64,000 nt of DNA from Ectocarpus siliculosus (Eukaryota > Sar > Phaeophyceae > Ectocarpales > Ectocarpaceae), in NCBI GenBank assembly GCA_000310025.1, contig FN648519.1:35532-99531 (forward strand), given 5' to 3'. The position numbers and the translations under genes were made by a program. A model generated the notes under the pieces. It was not told the origin of the DNA. It saw only the letters and a program-made list of their open reading frames with translations, and did not search any database. Below, one piece after another: positions 24,311-36,770 of the stretch (positions within the stretch are counted from its first letter, which is position 1; every line of letters starts with the position of its first letter).

Positions 24311-24692
24311 CGCCGCCAACGGGTTAAGTTAAAAATTGGACGTGAACACTGAACATTTGCCACTTTGAATAGTGGCCAGTTTCATGGATTGGGACTTTTC
24401 AGCACTGCCGTATGTGTCTTTGAGCACAGCCTACCGACTTTACGCTAACACCTCGGATTCAGTGCTTGGTTGCACCGAAGCCGACCTGACACACACACAT
24501 ACGTCGGGTTCATGTCGTTTGTTGCAACACGGAGACCGTGTGAACTCAGGACGGTGGAGACTGCGTCTTGGGCGGCACCACAAGAATCGACTACCCTGCC
24601 TTCCAGTTCCACATGTTCCAGAAGGGCTCGAACCTGAAAATCGTGAATGCAACGTGGTGGTAACTTCATCTGTTATTCTTACTACTGTAGAT

Positions 24693-24890
24693 GGTAGGTG
24701 CTATCTGGCAGAGAGAGTGTGCGGGCAGCGGAAAAAAAAATGAGCGGCGCTCTACAGCAGTACATATACTTCTTCCGATGTCTTCGGGTGGTAGGTGCAA
24801 TGTGGCCGAGGGAGTGTGCGGGCAGCGGAAAAAAAAACGAGCGGCGCTCTACAGCAGTACATATTCTTCTTCCGATGTCTTCGGGGGGGC
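24693..24890. repeat. 97-bp tandem duplication
   Basis: Two near-identical units begin at about 24,693 and 24,790. Each carries GTGTGCGGGCAGCGG, an A-run and GAGCGGCGCTCTACAGCAGT. The high identity suggests a recent duplication. Confidence 0.9.
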
Positions 24891-26454
24891 GGTTGAGGCT
24901 CTTCTCACAACACGGAGAAAACCTCAAAAGAGAACGACGCAGAACGGTATATTCCTCGTACTTACCATTGAGCTAACGTGAGAAACAGCAAGTAAGGCTA
25001 ACCGAACAACTGTCACTCAATAAGGAGCAGGGCGAGGGAGACATGTGATCAGAGATGGGTCGGGCACCGCCCGGTACCATGCCATTAACAAACGGCACAT
25101 GGCGACGGTCGAGATCCCAAAAAATGGAGAGGCAGAACGCACACACCAAACTAGAAATAGGGTTGTTTCTACGTGTGGTGTCTTTGCGCGGTCTATAATT
25201 CGGAGACGACCTACCTTAAGGATGCGAGAGAATGCACGGTGGTGTTAGCACGGCGATGAGGTTGCGAACACCTACCTACCTCTCAGGCAAGCCCTGACGT
25301 GATTTTTTCAAAACTACCCTTGTCGGCAGTGGTACCCTCCTGGTCGTGGAGAAATCACCCTACGGTAAATGCTGACACCCCCGTTTCCTTATCGTACACT
25401 GCTGTAGACAGAGGTGGTGTATCTGAGGCATCATACCTGAGAGCCCGTCGAGGGGTACCCGCCCATCGGCGACCGCTGTCCGACCTCCATTTTGTGCAAA
25501 GGTGCTTTTTCTTCCCTCTGGCGCCTCCACACGTACTTCTTGTACAAACCAAGTACGCAGTCCGTGCGGGAACAGATGCACTCACCCACCCGGAGATGGT
25601 TCTGTTGAAGATCGCGATCATAACGCCAGCCTGACCCAACATTTGCAGACCACTTCACCCAGCAGCGCCCATGTTTGCGAGTCCCCCACGTGTTGCCACC
25701 TTGTCGAGCACCCGTCGCGGCTACCCAGACGGTCGCACGCGAAGCACCGCCGAAACTCCCCTTCTGCTGCTGCTTCTTTGCCGTGCACGCCTTTGCCGCA
25801 CGAGGCGCGGAACCCACGGACCATGCTGCAGAAAACCGTTGAAAATGGCGGTATACAGCTGCTCGTCAAATCGCCGATTTTGGCATCCACAGAGAGAGAT
25901 CGACAATATACAGCCGTAGAAAGCACAACACCTTAGCTACACAACGCACCCTCTGAGAGCCGAAGATTCGATGCTGGGCACTAACCTGGGCTTGGTGCGG
26001 CTGCTGGACCGAGTTGCTCCGCGTATATGAGCCCTGACGCGAGGCAGTTTCGGTTCTTCGCACAGAAAGCTGCCAAACGCCCAAAACTTGCACCGACAGC
26101 CCTCCCACAAGTAGCACAACAGTATACCGAGCTTCAGTTCTGTCTGGTGCCCACGACGAGGCCCCTACGGCTCTGTGAACATGCAGCTTGCTGTGGCCTG
26201 CCCGAGGGGGGTGTATGGGGGGGTTGCAAAAACCGAGGGGGTACCATCTGCGAATTCCCGCCGTACTTTCTCAGCCGCTCGATCGTCCATACACCGGGCC
26301 TCGTGAATCGATTCACCTCGTTTCTTCTCCTATACCATACAACAGCTTATCTTGTAGCGGATCGCTCTTTCTTCGACGCCACCCGGCTGGTGGCCATCCC
26401 GTGGTGGAAAAGGAAGTGTCCAAGAGAAAAAAAAACAAATCCTAAACCCAATAA

Positions 26455-26720
26455 CACTGGACCGGCGCCGCCCCCCCTACATCTGGGGGGGCGCCGGTCA
26501 AGAACTGCTGCGCTCCCCTACATCTGAAGAGCGTTGACCCGTGCGTCCCTCCCCTACATCTGGAAGGCGTATACTGATGGTCTCCTCCTTTTTCCTGAAG
26601 AGAACACCTTAACCTACCCTACTTCGACTGGGGGTGCGTGTCAGTGTCAGTACCTTCCCCTACATCCGGAAAGTATAATTAAAGAAATCACGTCGCCCCT
26701 CCTACATTTGGGAGCTTGGA
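26455..26720. repeat. Interspersed 'CCCCTACATCTGGA' repeat, locus 2
   Basis: Four to five units spaced about 40-70 bp apart share the core CTCCCCTACATCTG(G/A)A with the locus at 21.15-21.44 kb. No coding content was recognised. Confidence 0.55.
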
Positions 26721-27274
26721 GGTTTGGGGTTGGGTATGGTGGGTTCCTTACCTTACAAGGCCTCACGCTCATCTAGCTCATCCTCCGAGAATAAGACCGC
26801 CATCAACGCTCGGATATATCATCGAATGAAGGCGAACTATGGTTCCTGCTCAACGAAACACTGGAACTCAAGAATTGAAACGACCGAACCGCGAATCCCC
26901 TTTCGAAAACAACATTGGCTGTATCATCGTGAGCGAAACTACAGACGCCCTACGAACTCCAAATCAGAAACAGAAACGCCAAAACCGCGAATCCCCTTCA
27001 GAAACTTTCGGTTTCATTCGTCACAAGCAAGCTAACTCCAGAAATCAACCACGAATTAGCCACAAAAAAAAGTATCCGCGGCAACCCCGCGCTGTTGTGA
27101 GCCCCTTTCAAACCACAGCAGTATTGCGCGGTTTTGCTCCTCTGCGGCATGTTAACATTCACCAGGATCGCCATGAAAGCAATAGTCCAGCTCTGTCGGA
27201 GCGAGTGCTTTTTCCACGTTCAACCGGCTCGTGTGTAGTGCCGCCCGCTACTCCACCGCTGACGCCGTCGCTGT

Positions 27275-27458
27275 CCCGAGCGCTGGGGCCCACAGTCTTG
27301 GGTAGGTTCCCTGCGGCGAAATTCCTCCCGGTTCCCTGCCGGATTCCAACCGCACTCCCCCGGCGCCCCGAGCGCTGGGGCCCACAGTCTTGGGTAGGTT
27401 CCCTGCGGCGAAATTCCTCCCGGTTCCCTGCCGGATTCCAACCGCACTCCCCCGGCGC
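27275..27458. repeat. 92-bp tandem duplication
   Basis: Two almost identical copies start at 27,275 and 27,367. They contain CCCGAGCGCTGGGGCCCACA and end CGCACTCCCCCGGCGCC. No break in similarity is visible across the pair. Confidence 0.92.
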
Positions 27459-27721
27459 CCCGTCCACCACGGCGGCGTTTGACCCTCCTCCTCTTCCGTC
27501 TCGCGTGGGATGCTAGAGCAAAAGTCCCTCGAAGCTACCGAGTGGCTGCTCCATCCTCGCCTCGGCCCTGGCCTGCTTCTCCTCAAAGCTCTCTGTCAAC
27601 ACCCACTTAACATCTCCGAGTCTAGCGGCGAGCTCCTGCTGCGAGACTTCTCCCGACGTGTTGCTGGCACGTGCTATTTCGTTTCCTTGCAAGGACGATG
27701 GAGAAAGAAACTCTAGGGTGT

Positions 27722-27990
27722 TGATCACTCCTAGAGCCGGAGTATTTACCGGGTATCCCCGTATTTGTGTCCAGTGACCAGAAAGTCTCGTTGATGGCAT
27801 GTATAAGATCCGCAGGACAAACGCACGACAGAGGAGAAAGAGAGAGCCTCACACAGGCTGACGCAGTATGGGGTCACCGCAGGCTCATCCAAGTCTACCA
27901 CAACAGGGACCACAGCACGTCCCTTCATCTACGGATCACAGAACCGTCCTCAGATCCTTCCTACATATGCACACACACGAACATACATTG
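27722..27990 (+). repeat. Dispersed repeat D, copy 2
   Basis: Direct repeat of 20,313-20,590, with shared blocks in the same order and only scattered differences. It ends about 110 bp before the start of Helitron-derived element C1. Confidence 0.75.
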
Positions 27991-29330
27991 CACGTGCTTT
28001 GTCTCCAAGCCGTTGTGTACACATTCGACCCGCGCGACGCATTTCACGGCATGCGTCCTCAGCAGCATCCACGAAGAGGAAAGAGAACATCATGTTATAT
28101 ATACAAGGCCTCCGGACTTCGGGCGCAGAGGCGCCCTCGTCCTCAGTAGTAGGCTTACAGGGAAGGTGTGAAGGCTGTGCACAGCATACCAAGGGCACGA
28201 AGCCGCAGCGTGACCGAATGAACGGTGTGAAGATGTTCGCGTTGTATTCGAGAAATGTGCCGTTCCCGGTGTAACATGAAGAAGCCAAAAGAGTCGCGTG
28301 TACCTGATTTTTTGTCTAGCTTCGCCCGGTGCGGACGAAATGGAGATGTAAGCTGCGGTCGCCTCCCTATTCTTGCGCCGGTAAGAACGTGGTAACACTC
28401 TCAGGCAACGTTCTCTAAGTGGCTTTGCTGTGGCCAGCTTTGCTGTGGCCAATATCCTCCCCAAAGGGGCCAAAGAAAGAACGAACACTACAACTGTTCG
28501 ACGGTATTGCCGGTAGTTGATGGTGTGTTGCCGCCTAGCTCTCATATTCAAACTTCTTCAGTGTCGCGCCTTTCTCTAATATCCCCCTCTTATGTTCTGG
28601 AGCTATTATTCTAACTTTTTCAGTGTCGTCCCGCTCGAATGATCATATTCTAACTTCTCCAGTCTAATGTCGCGCCCTTCTCTAATGTCCCCCTCTAATG
28701 ATGCCGATATGCGGTATCCCTCACAATGTGAAAGGAGCCGAACACCTCCAACATCCAGACAAAGTAAGAACAAACACCGCACGCAGTGGTTTGACGGCGT
28801 TGCCGCTAGTTGACGGTGAAAGAGTTGACGCCTCCCGCCTCGGGTCATCGTTGCCCCTTACGGCCCTGGTGGTTATTGCCGATTACCACTGCGGAAGGTA
28901 TCGTTTCGTTTGCAGCCTTGTACGCAGGTCTCGAGCTTCTTAATGTTGAAGCGTGACAATGATGGCCGTGATGATGTCGGTGATGGTGCAGGCGGTAGGG
29001 TGCCTGCGCTGGCGGCAGAATGCAACTATTGGAGAGATGGATGTAAGAGCGTGTACGTGTCATGACCGTATAATTTAAATTTAGAGCAGAAGAAAGAGGT
29101 TGTTCAGGAGGAGGCAATGTGGAGGCATTAATAAAGTGGATGTTTATCTGAGCATCAAAAACTCGTTTAGCTGCGATGATTTCGACACGGAACAGTTCTC
29201 GTAATGTTGTTGGAGGTCGAATATGCCGTGGTAAGCACGACCTCATGAAGGGGCTGGCGGTTCAGTTCATGTCTTTTTTTGAATACCGCCTGCGCCTAAT
29301 GCAGTAAATCCGAAAAGCCCGTTGTATCGT

Positions 29331-29380
29331 GATATCACACCGTTTCATGGAACAATTGGTGGAAGCTAGTCAGAAGTTGA
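29331..29380. other. Filler insertion copied from a C 5' end
   Basis: At this point C2 has only a short native sequence (about 52,332-52,347). C1 instead carries a 50-bp piece, TGATATCACACCGTTTCATG and onward, that closely matches the flank and 5' edge of C2 at 50,128-50,178. This looks like templated filler from break repair, or a nested Helitron-end scrap. Confidence 0.6.
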
Positions 29381-30049
29381 TGAATTTAGCAGTTTCAAAC
29401 AGCGCCATAAGATGGTGGGGGATAGATTGGAGAGGATGAATACACGACTTGCCTTTGTTACAACAATATAATCCCTTTTCTTCTTTCCAAAGTTGAGCAT
29501 TGCAGTGAGAACACGTGACATTTTGTGGATCATCCAAATCCGTGTATTTTAGCTCAAAAGGTGCCGAGGGGAAGTCGAGTGATTGCGAGTCAATGTCTTG
29601 CAGTCCAAGGCAGATTTGGCTATTAACATCACCGCGATGGCTGTCTAGACTGGGTGCCGGTAACCTTGGTGCACGATTCCTCATTCGGCTAAAATGTTGA
29701 CGTATCATATCGAGTTCAGGGTCTGAGTCGTGTGGTGTGTTTTTGTTTGCATTGCGACGTTTACATTCCGCTAAGATTTCAGGTTGCGCGTTATCCGGAG
29801 AGGTTTGTGGTGTTCGAGTTTCAGGCGTCGTTCGGGGTTTGGGTGAGCGATCTTCGTTGGGTATTTCGACGAGCTGAAGGTGTTCGTCGATTTGGAGTTG
29901 TTTGTACGTTCCTCGAGGGAGTGGTACTCTCGCTGGGGGTGTGGATTGTGACGTGCAGTATGTGATCGTGTTTGGCGATTGTGAGATGCGGCTGCTGAAC
30001 GAGTTACCCAACGAATTGGCGTCAGCCGACATCGATGATTGTCAGACAT
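29370..30049 (-). pseudogene. Helitron Rep/helicase, N-terminal zinc-finger region (C1)
   Basis: The open frame encodes about 220 residues. The first ~130 residues are polar, rich in proline, threonine and asparagine. The C-terminal 60 residues carry the signature CSHCNAQLWKEEKGLYCCNK, then GKSCIHPL and IPHHLMALFE. The pattern CxxC..L..E....CC..GK....P....P..L..LF is the characteristic leader of Helitron polyproteins, lying just upstream of the Helitron_like_N domain. In functional elements the full protein nicks DNA with an HUH endonuclease and unwinds it with a Pif1-family helicase. Here the frame ends where a filler insertion (29,331-29,380) breaks it. Downstream stretches at 28.85-29.25 kb continue the homology to C2 in other frames. 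Only a fragment remains. Confidence 0.75.
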
Positions 30050-30144
30050 GGGGTGACATCTTTACTCTATTGATAGTTGGCGAAAGCCAGTTGCAGGTGG
30101 CAACAATGTGCCTTGAATTTCTTGAGACGTTTACTTTTTTCTGA

Positions 30145-31075
30145 AATGGAAACACGCGTCGGCGAGGTCTTCCTCGTTAGTCGCTGCGTCGGGACACCTT
30201 TGCAGTGGATATCGGATGGGTGACAGGGAAAAATATAAGCAACATATATATGTCACATGGTTTTCCCATACTAAAAAATGTTAATTTTTTTATGAGGTCG
30301 ACCGGTGAGCACAGTGTACTTTTGTGACATATGGGTAACTAATTTACAGCAACAGTCGGATGCATCCGCGCACCCATATCTAGGTAACTACGCACACACA
30401 CGACTGGTCACTACACAATCACGTTCCGATGTAAACTGGTGTACACATGACTTATCCCGAAAAGGCTGACGGGGGCGACGGTGACGTGCATGAACTTCTT
30501 GCCGTCCGAAGACTTGGCACCAGCGCAAAGACGCCACACCGCGTGGATAATATTCCACTCTGACAATAACAGCAAGCAAATAGGGCATATTGTTGCGGTT
30601 GCGGTTGCGATGCAGTTTCATGCCAGGCCTTCATGCAGCACCTGAACAACATTCAGGCACACATCAGGCGGAAACTACTTGATACAATCGAAGAGAGAAC
30701 TTTATTTAACCTTTGTAGCCGCGGCTGTTGACCTGGTCGGTTGGGATCCCGAGCGAAGGAGTACCTCCCACCGGGGTGAGGCAGAGCTGGCACGGCTTGG
30801 GGTACGTTTGTCGACGGGGTGAGGATGGTGCAGGATACGCTACAACTGTCCGCGTCGCCGTTGTTGGTACGGTCGCAAGGGGCAAACTTGCCTTTACGGT
30901 CGCGCTTGTTTATGAGCTTGAGGTGACCGCCGTCGCAGTCGGGCCCGGGGCAAGGCCAGCCAGTTGGGGTCGCCCTGTTGTACAGGGCGGCGGTACACTC
31001 CACTACGACTCGCTAACTGGGTGGTCTTACGCTTTGCTGGGCAGCTACGGGAGAGGGCGTTCGTTCATGTTGTGT
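30145..31075 (-). pseudogene. Split gene fragment inside C1, exon 3 mostly deleted
   Basis: Counterpart of the gene at 50,394-51,497. The first block (about 30.69-30.97 kb) includes CPGPDCDGGHLKL...GKFAPCDR, a cysteine pattern reminiscent of small zinc ribbons, and CQLCLTPVGGTPSLGIPTD in another frame. The second exon (about 30,475-30,578) reads WRLCAGAKSSDGKKFMHVTV after a consensus acceptor. Most of the third exon is missing: near 30,145-30,180 a deletion of more than 200 bp relative to C2 has joined its first codons to the sequence just past its stop. This copy cannot make the full product. Confidence 0.45.
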
Positions 31076-31283
31076 TGCAGCTGAAGGTCGACGCGGGAAT
31101 GAGAGGAGAGGATGTCCGGGGTGTGCACTCTTTCATTCACTCTGCATAGATTAACTTCTGACTAAACTTCCAACAAGTATTCTAGCCTCTGACTATTGAA
31201 ACTTCCAGCAATTATTCCACACAAACAACCCAGAACGTTCACTGTGCACAGACTAACTTCTGACGAACTTGTAAATACTTTTT

Positions 31284-31515
31284 CTTGGTGGTTGGTGCGC
31301 TATTACAAGTCGGATAGGAGGCAGGTTGCCGATGGTATGACAAAGTGTACCCTTTTTTGCAGGTTGGCGCGCTTCGCACAAGCCGGTTAGGGGGCAGGTT
31401 GCCGGTAATCGTGCAAGGTGTACCCTCTCTTGCACGTTGGCGCGTTGCGCACAAGCCGGTAGGGGGTAGGTTGCGTATTGCAAGACGTACCCTCTCATAG
31501 AGGTTGCGCAATACG
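31284..31515. repeat. 62-bp tandem units at the end of A2
   Basis: Three to four units of the same family as 12.03-12.65 kb, in reverse orientation (GGCAGGTTGCC...AAGTGTACCC; GGGGGCAGGTTGCC). The array is contracted relative to A1. Confidence 0.8.
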
Positions 31516-34500
31516 TCTTTGTATTGTTCATGTTATATTTTTTTTTCGCCCCCTGTATTTGGTTCACAACAATTTTATCGTCGGTACATTCCCGAGCAAA
31601 CTCCTGAAACAACGACATCCCGTGCTCATGCATCATACGCATGTTGCCAGCTCTAGCTTAAACCCATCTCCGCCCGCGGCTTATCATCTCGACCCAGGGT
31701 CGTCATCATCCAAAGTTGCACGACATGTAAGCGAGAACCAAAAAAGGTACACTTCAAATTTAAACAATACACACATACCCTTTCGAACGTCGTTCTGTGT
31801 ATTGGATGTCCCCCCACAACAACAGCATGCCCTGGCCCATGACCGTCAGCGACGTCGATCATGGAGACGACCCACAAACCCCGCAATAAACTACCTTTGT
31901 TTGTTGTGAGGAAGCACAACTCAGCCGGAGGCAACAGCTACACGTAGCGGCAGCAGTGTTGTCCAAACGCACAGGTAGAAACGACCGTCTCTCCCGACAC
32001 GAAACACAGAACCCCTCCCCACCCTGACCGTCCCGAGTTATACAACCAACTCTAGTCAAGAAAAAACGTCACTGCCTGAGACGGAGCCAGCTGCGACAGC
32101 GGTGTCCTCCAGAAACAATGCAGAGACTGCAGAAATAGACCTCTCTACTTTCCCAAGCCCATCGAAACAACTCCCCCCTCCCCTCCCCTCCCCCAAAAAA
32201 GCTACAATTCGCACGAACAAAAAAGGGCGCGGACGAAGCCAAGAGGTTGCAGCGACAGATTCCAAACGCCCTTGCAGACACAGTAAGAAAACACCTGGCT
32301 CTCATCCCGCGCCAGGCGCCCTCATGCACCAGCGAGAGCAACACGCGAATCATAGCACCATATGATAAAAAAAAAATCTGTGAGACATGGCGAGCGGGAA
32401 ATTTCCCCCCCTCCTCCGTCAAAGCTTCCACCCGTTGTGAACGCCATGAGGACCCGAGAACACGCTTTGAACGATGTTGCAGCGAAGGCCCCGGCGACTC
32501 GACCTGGAGGTTACCGATCAGCAGCGAAATAATATTGAAGTGAGAGGAGGGTCAAAGTAGGCGTTCGAGAAATGGAGGGCATGCTCTCCCCCTTTGCTGC
32601 AGTATAGTTCTTGGTATAGCTGGCAGATGAACGCTGTCAACAACAATATTTGCAAGCAGGCATGGGAGAGGGGACACAAACCGACAGCATAACCGCAGGT
32701 CGTAGAATACGTCAGAGACGAGGATAAGCCACGCACCCCGGAGAACTACTTTGAAGGGAGGCGAGTTACATTCAAACATCAGGGGTCGCCAGCGGACACG
32801 CTGGGATGAGGAAGGGTGTACATTATAGGGAGCCGCGGGCATGACTGATGCACGACAAGAAACACGCAAGCATCCAACATCATCGCAGGCAGAGCGAAAG
32901 AGGCAGCAAGAGGGGCGCGATTTTTGGAAAGGACAAGACACATGACATACCTTGTCAACACGGTTTAGGTGTCCGCCAAGGTTTTGTAGCCAGCGTTGTC
33001 ATCAAGACCATCGCTTTTCTCGCTCGGAGACGAAGAACATCCCCGTCTCCATCTTTAGTTTACCCTCCACCCACATCCGCCCCTGGGTGACCTCCTCCAC
33101 CTCCTGCCCCCTCGTCCGCGAACAAGCACGGCTTGAGGTAGCGCTTTGCATCGTCCTGACGATCAATACTCTCGGTGGAGAGGATCGGCCCAACGTATTC
33201 CAAGACGAACCGCATAAAGCTCTCCTAGGACCTGAGACACGAAACAAAGAACAATAAGCACTCCATGTGAACGTCAGTTTGTTTAACGTCACGGGTTCAT
33301 ACAAAATTGCTTGGGACAAACCACCAGCGCGTCGACTGCCTAGAAGCAACTTCAGGGGACGCTGAAAATGTGGGAAAATGATTTAAAAGGCTGGAAACGC
33401 GTCGGGAACAAAATAAACGAGAGTGTTGGACGTTCGGCAGAGCTTGCACGTCCAATGAGCGCTTATCGGCCTGACAAATTGCCGACAGTACACCAGGGGA
33501 GATAGGGATAGAAGAAAACGCTAAAGACAACAAAAACCCTCAGCCCCATAGAACTTAGTTCACATATCAACAAAGGCAACGTAAATGTCGCTGATGACGT
33601 CCAAGTTTTTTCACGGCCGCCGCCCTTCGCAGCAAACGCCTTTTCGAAAAATGGCTCGCACACGGAGAAGGTACGGCAATACCGTCGTGGTCGGGGTCGC
33701 TCTTGTTACCGAAGTGTAGCCTGTAGTGCCCATCCTCGTGTTGATATCCGTGAGGACGTACTGCTCGAGCACCTTCGAACGATGCCAATCCATACCGTGA
33801 GGGAGGGGGGAGTGGTGCTGAGCGGGCAAGGGGCTGGCTGGATGGATGCACCAGAGCAAGGGTGACAGTAGATGACCTGGAATTTGCGCCGGAAACAGCA
33901 AGCAGGAGGGCGAACTGGACATCAGCTAACCTCGCTGTAAAAACGTGCCTGGGGATTAATAAGTTCAAGCGTCATAACCACAGGGAAGCGGCGTTAACAT
34001 TTCAAGGACAATACCTCTTCGTCCCCGGCGCTGTTGCTTGGCATCATGAGATGTTGGCTAATTGCACACTATCGGTTCACCTTGCGACGTCCCTCTGTCT
34101 TGCACTATAGGCTAACGCTACAACATGTGAGACCCTGAAACCAACAGCAGTACCGGTGCGCGTGCGTCAAAATTCTCTACTCCTTCCACAAGCAATGCAT
34201 CGCGAGGAATAGCTGCCTGCAGGTCCCCCCGTTCCTTCCTTCTATTGTATGCATACGCCTTGGTTGAGTTTCATAAATGAACGAATGAACAGCTCTCGAA
34301 AGAAGGAATTCCATCGTTCCCTCCGTTCAAATTCAAATAGGAGCGATTTACTCAAAACTTGCGTGGAGCTATGCCGGAGTGATCGACGATGTTATGCACG
34401 ACTCTGACAGCAGGTGCCGTAGCAGGCCTTCATCGACTCTCGGTGGACAGAGCTGTCGCGGGTCGGACATGAACTTTCCATCATACTCTGTTTTCCAAAT

Positions 34501-35104
34501 CACTGGGCACCATTTCTAAACAAAATCTCGCATTTACTCCGGAGAGTTAACTTAACCCGACCGTACCTGAGCTATGGGGTGGTGCGCTTGCACCGGTGGA
34601 CCTGATTCAAGGTCACGTTCTGCATTGCCTCTTCCTCTGACACGGGAATGCCGTGGTTGGCTGTCCCTAGAACGTTCGAGAACATGACGGTACCAAGCCC
34701 ACTCATGGCGGTATCTGCCTACATAGTACGATAGAAGGGGGGGGGGGGGGGAGAGTGGGTGAGACGCAATATATGAAGACGCACATGCATATCCCTTCGC
34801 TCTGCTATGCATACTACTGGTGACCTCTTCGTTTCGCATCAGTGGCGCGGCATGGGGGGACCCGCTGCGACCGCCTTTTCTCAGTTGTTGTTGTTGTTGT
34901 CTTGACATCGAAAGAAAAAAACTTTCCGATCTCTGACACGCCATATTTCTCAGGAGTTTACTCGGTATTTTGTATTTTACGGCCAACAATGTTTTCAAAG
35001 GGGTACATCGAAATCCCGGATGAAAAAGAAAGAGAAAAACGGGTGGTGGGAACAAAAAATATGGTGCAGAGGAGAATCGAATCCACTGATCTCACTGCAC
35101 AGCA

Positions 35105-35318
35105 GTTGCATAAGATACCACGCCCCCTGGACCAATTCCCAAAGCCTGGTTATTCCACACCAGAAGGAGTGGCGAGGCCGGAAATTGCTGCATTGGAACT
35201 GTCTCGTGGAGAGCTTTTCGAAAAAGTATTGTTTGATTTTCGGAATCGTCTTCGTCGTGGAACATGATAGGTTGAAACTCGGTCAAGGGGGTGCGGTATC
35301 TTGTGCAACCTACGGTTA
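35105..35318. mobile_element. MITE copy inside A2
   Basis: The ends GTTGCATAAGATACCACGCC and GCGGTATCTTGTGCAACCTA are imperfect inverted repeats of the family seen at 22,181-22,400. It sits at the same place as the copy in A1. A tRNA-like T-arm (GAGGAGAATCGAATCCAC) lies just outside the left end. Confidence 0.75.
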
Positions 35319-36429
35319 CCGTTAATTCTTCCTCTGAACACGATATATTTTGCATGCGTGAGAACGACCTGTGTCAACGCCGACGCGGTCGATGCTATGC
35401 ATGTGTGTGGACAGGTCAGATACAGCAGATATGCGATGTTGTTACTCTGTTTCGTACGTGCTGTTGAAGAAAACGAGCGCCACCCAAAAAACAAAAAACA
35501 CGTTGAAAATAACGAAGTGCCTACCCGCCCTCCAAAAAGCTCTCTTATGAGGCTGGGCGCTTACTGATGCCTCCGGGATAATCCCCGCTCTGTACATGGT
35601 GAGGAAGAGCCGCATACACGCAGTAAGTCGAGAGCCGTTGGGTGGTGTCTGAGCGTACTTGCATCTACAGCACGTGGAGACTTCGCGCCCTTCCCAACGG
35701 GGACATATGCATAGGGATACACAACACACAATATTCCCTCAATTCATCTTCTTTTGCTACCATCCAGATGTAACTGGAGGGGAATCGCTTACCTAGTCAG
35801 CAACTGCGGCAGGAATGTCGCTCTCTTTTCTCCACGCGCGCCGTGTAGAAGCTCGTCTTGCTGCTCTACAGCAGCAGTGTCGTGCGGCGGGTTTAGCTCG
35901 CGGTGGTTGCTGTGCCCCGAGTCCGAGCATCTAGAGATAGCATAGCTGTTTGCCTTGGTTACAAAGGAATGACACCAGCTTAGTCGCTATTCGTCTTGGC
36001 ATGCTGCGGCCTCTGGTCGTCTGTGTCAAGGCTAGCTAGATCGTCACGTGAGGGTGATGCAGGGCCAAACAAAACCATGCAGACAATTGGGGGCTCGATG
36101 GTTCGGATGCCCCCCAACCCCGTCTTCCCATCTGTCTGGCGATCCATAACGATATCTGAGAGTTTGTTGAACCCTGCACCATGTAGCTGGTACACACAGA
36201 GCACTCGTGAATCCCCGCACACACTCACCCAAAAGCCCAAATTGAATTGTGTATGCGTTCATTTAGTACACATTGTGCCAACGTATCCTGGGCTCTTATA
36301 CCTACATACTCTATCTGTCTTGGAGACGAATTTGTTGCGTTTTGTCCTGCCGGAAAAAAAAAACAAATTAATTGTAGTACACTGACGCCAGTTTTCCCGG
36401 ACCGTCGAACCGACACCACAATCTACAGC

Positions 36430-36770
36430 CAGGAGGTCTGCCCTTCGGTTGTGACTGCCCCTCAACCTGTAACATCGGTGCTTGCATAACCAGGAGGTCT
36501 GGCCTAAGGTTGTGGCTGCCCCCCAACCTGTGTGATCGGTGCTTGCACAACTAAGTGGTACGGCCTAAGGTTGTGGCTGCCCTCCAACCTGTGTGACCGG
36601 TGCTTGCACAACCAAGAGGTGTGGCCTAACGTTGTGGCTGCCTCCCAACCTTCCGCATCCGTCCTTGTACAACCAAGCCGTTTGGCCAAGGTTGGGGCCT
36701 CCTCCCAACCCCCCTCTACAACCTGCCTCTACCTTGTGGATGCCCACAACCCACCCACAACCTGCCCTCT
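36430..36770. repeat. ~60-bp tandem array in A2
   Basis: Five to six units carry the core GGTCTGGCCTAAGGTTGTGG, then CTGCCCTCCAACCTGTGTGA, then CGGTGCTTGCACAACCA. Unit length is about 59-60 bp. The units decay towards the right end. A similar array of about four units closes A3 at 40.72-40.98 kb. Confidence 0.88.

Larger units (their letters stand above)
28100..31200 (-). mobile_element. Helitron-derived element C, copy 1 (C1)
   Basis: This is a reverse-complement copy of 50,140-53,545. On its own (minus) strand it runs 5' to 3' from about 31,200 to 28,100. In order it holds the 5' block with AATAATTGCTGGAAGTT, a split gene fragment, a Helitron Rep/helicase N-terminal fragment, a short repeated CTAACTTCTTCAGTGTCG block (28.55-28.70 kb), and a 3' hairpin with stem GGGCGC/GCGCCC (about 28,115-28,142). 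The Rep catalytic domain and helicase are absent, so it is non-autonomous. The terminal CTRR cannot be recognised with certainty: the sequence after the hairpin reads GGCCTTGTATAT. It differs from C2 by a deletion near 30,150 and a filler insertion at 29,331-29,380. Confidence 0.7.

Noticed and set aside
7067-35860. One giant palindromic duplication covering the whole window
   Set aside because: The A pair, the C pair and the B pair have different symmetry axes (about 21.5, 40.7 and 45.3 kb) and unrelated spacers, so they arose separately.
36504-36747. A glycine/histidine-rich repeat protein
   Set aside because: The frame is open only because the ~60-bp unit is a multiple of three; it is open on both strands.
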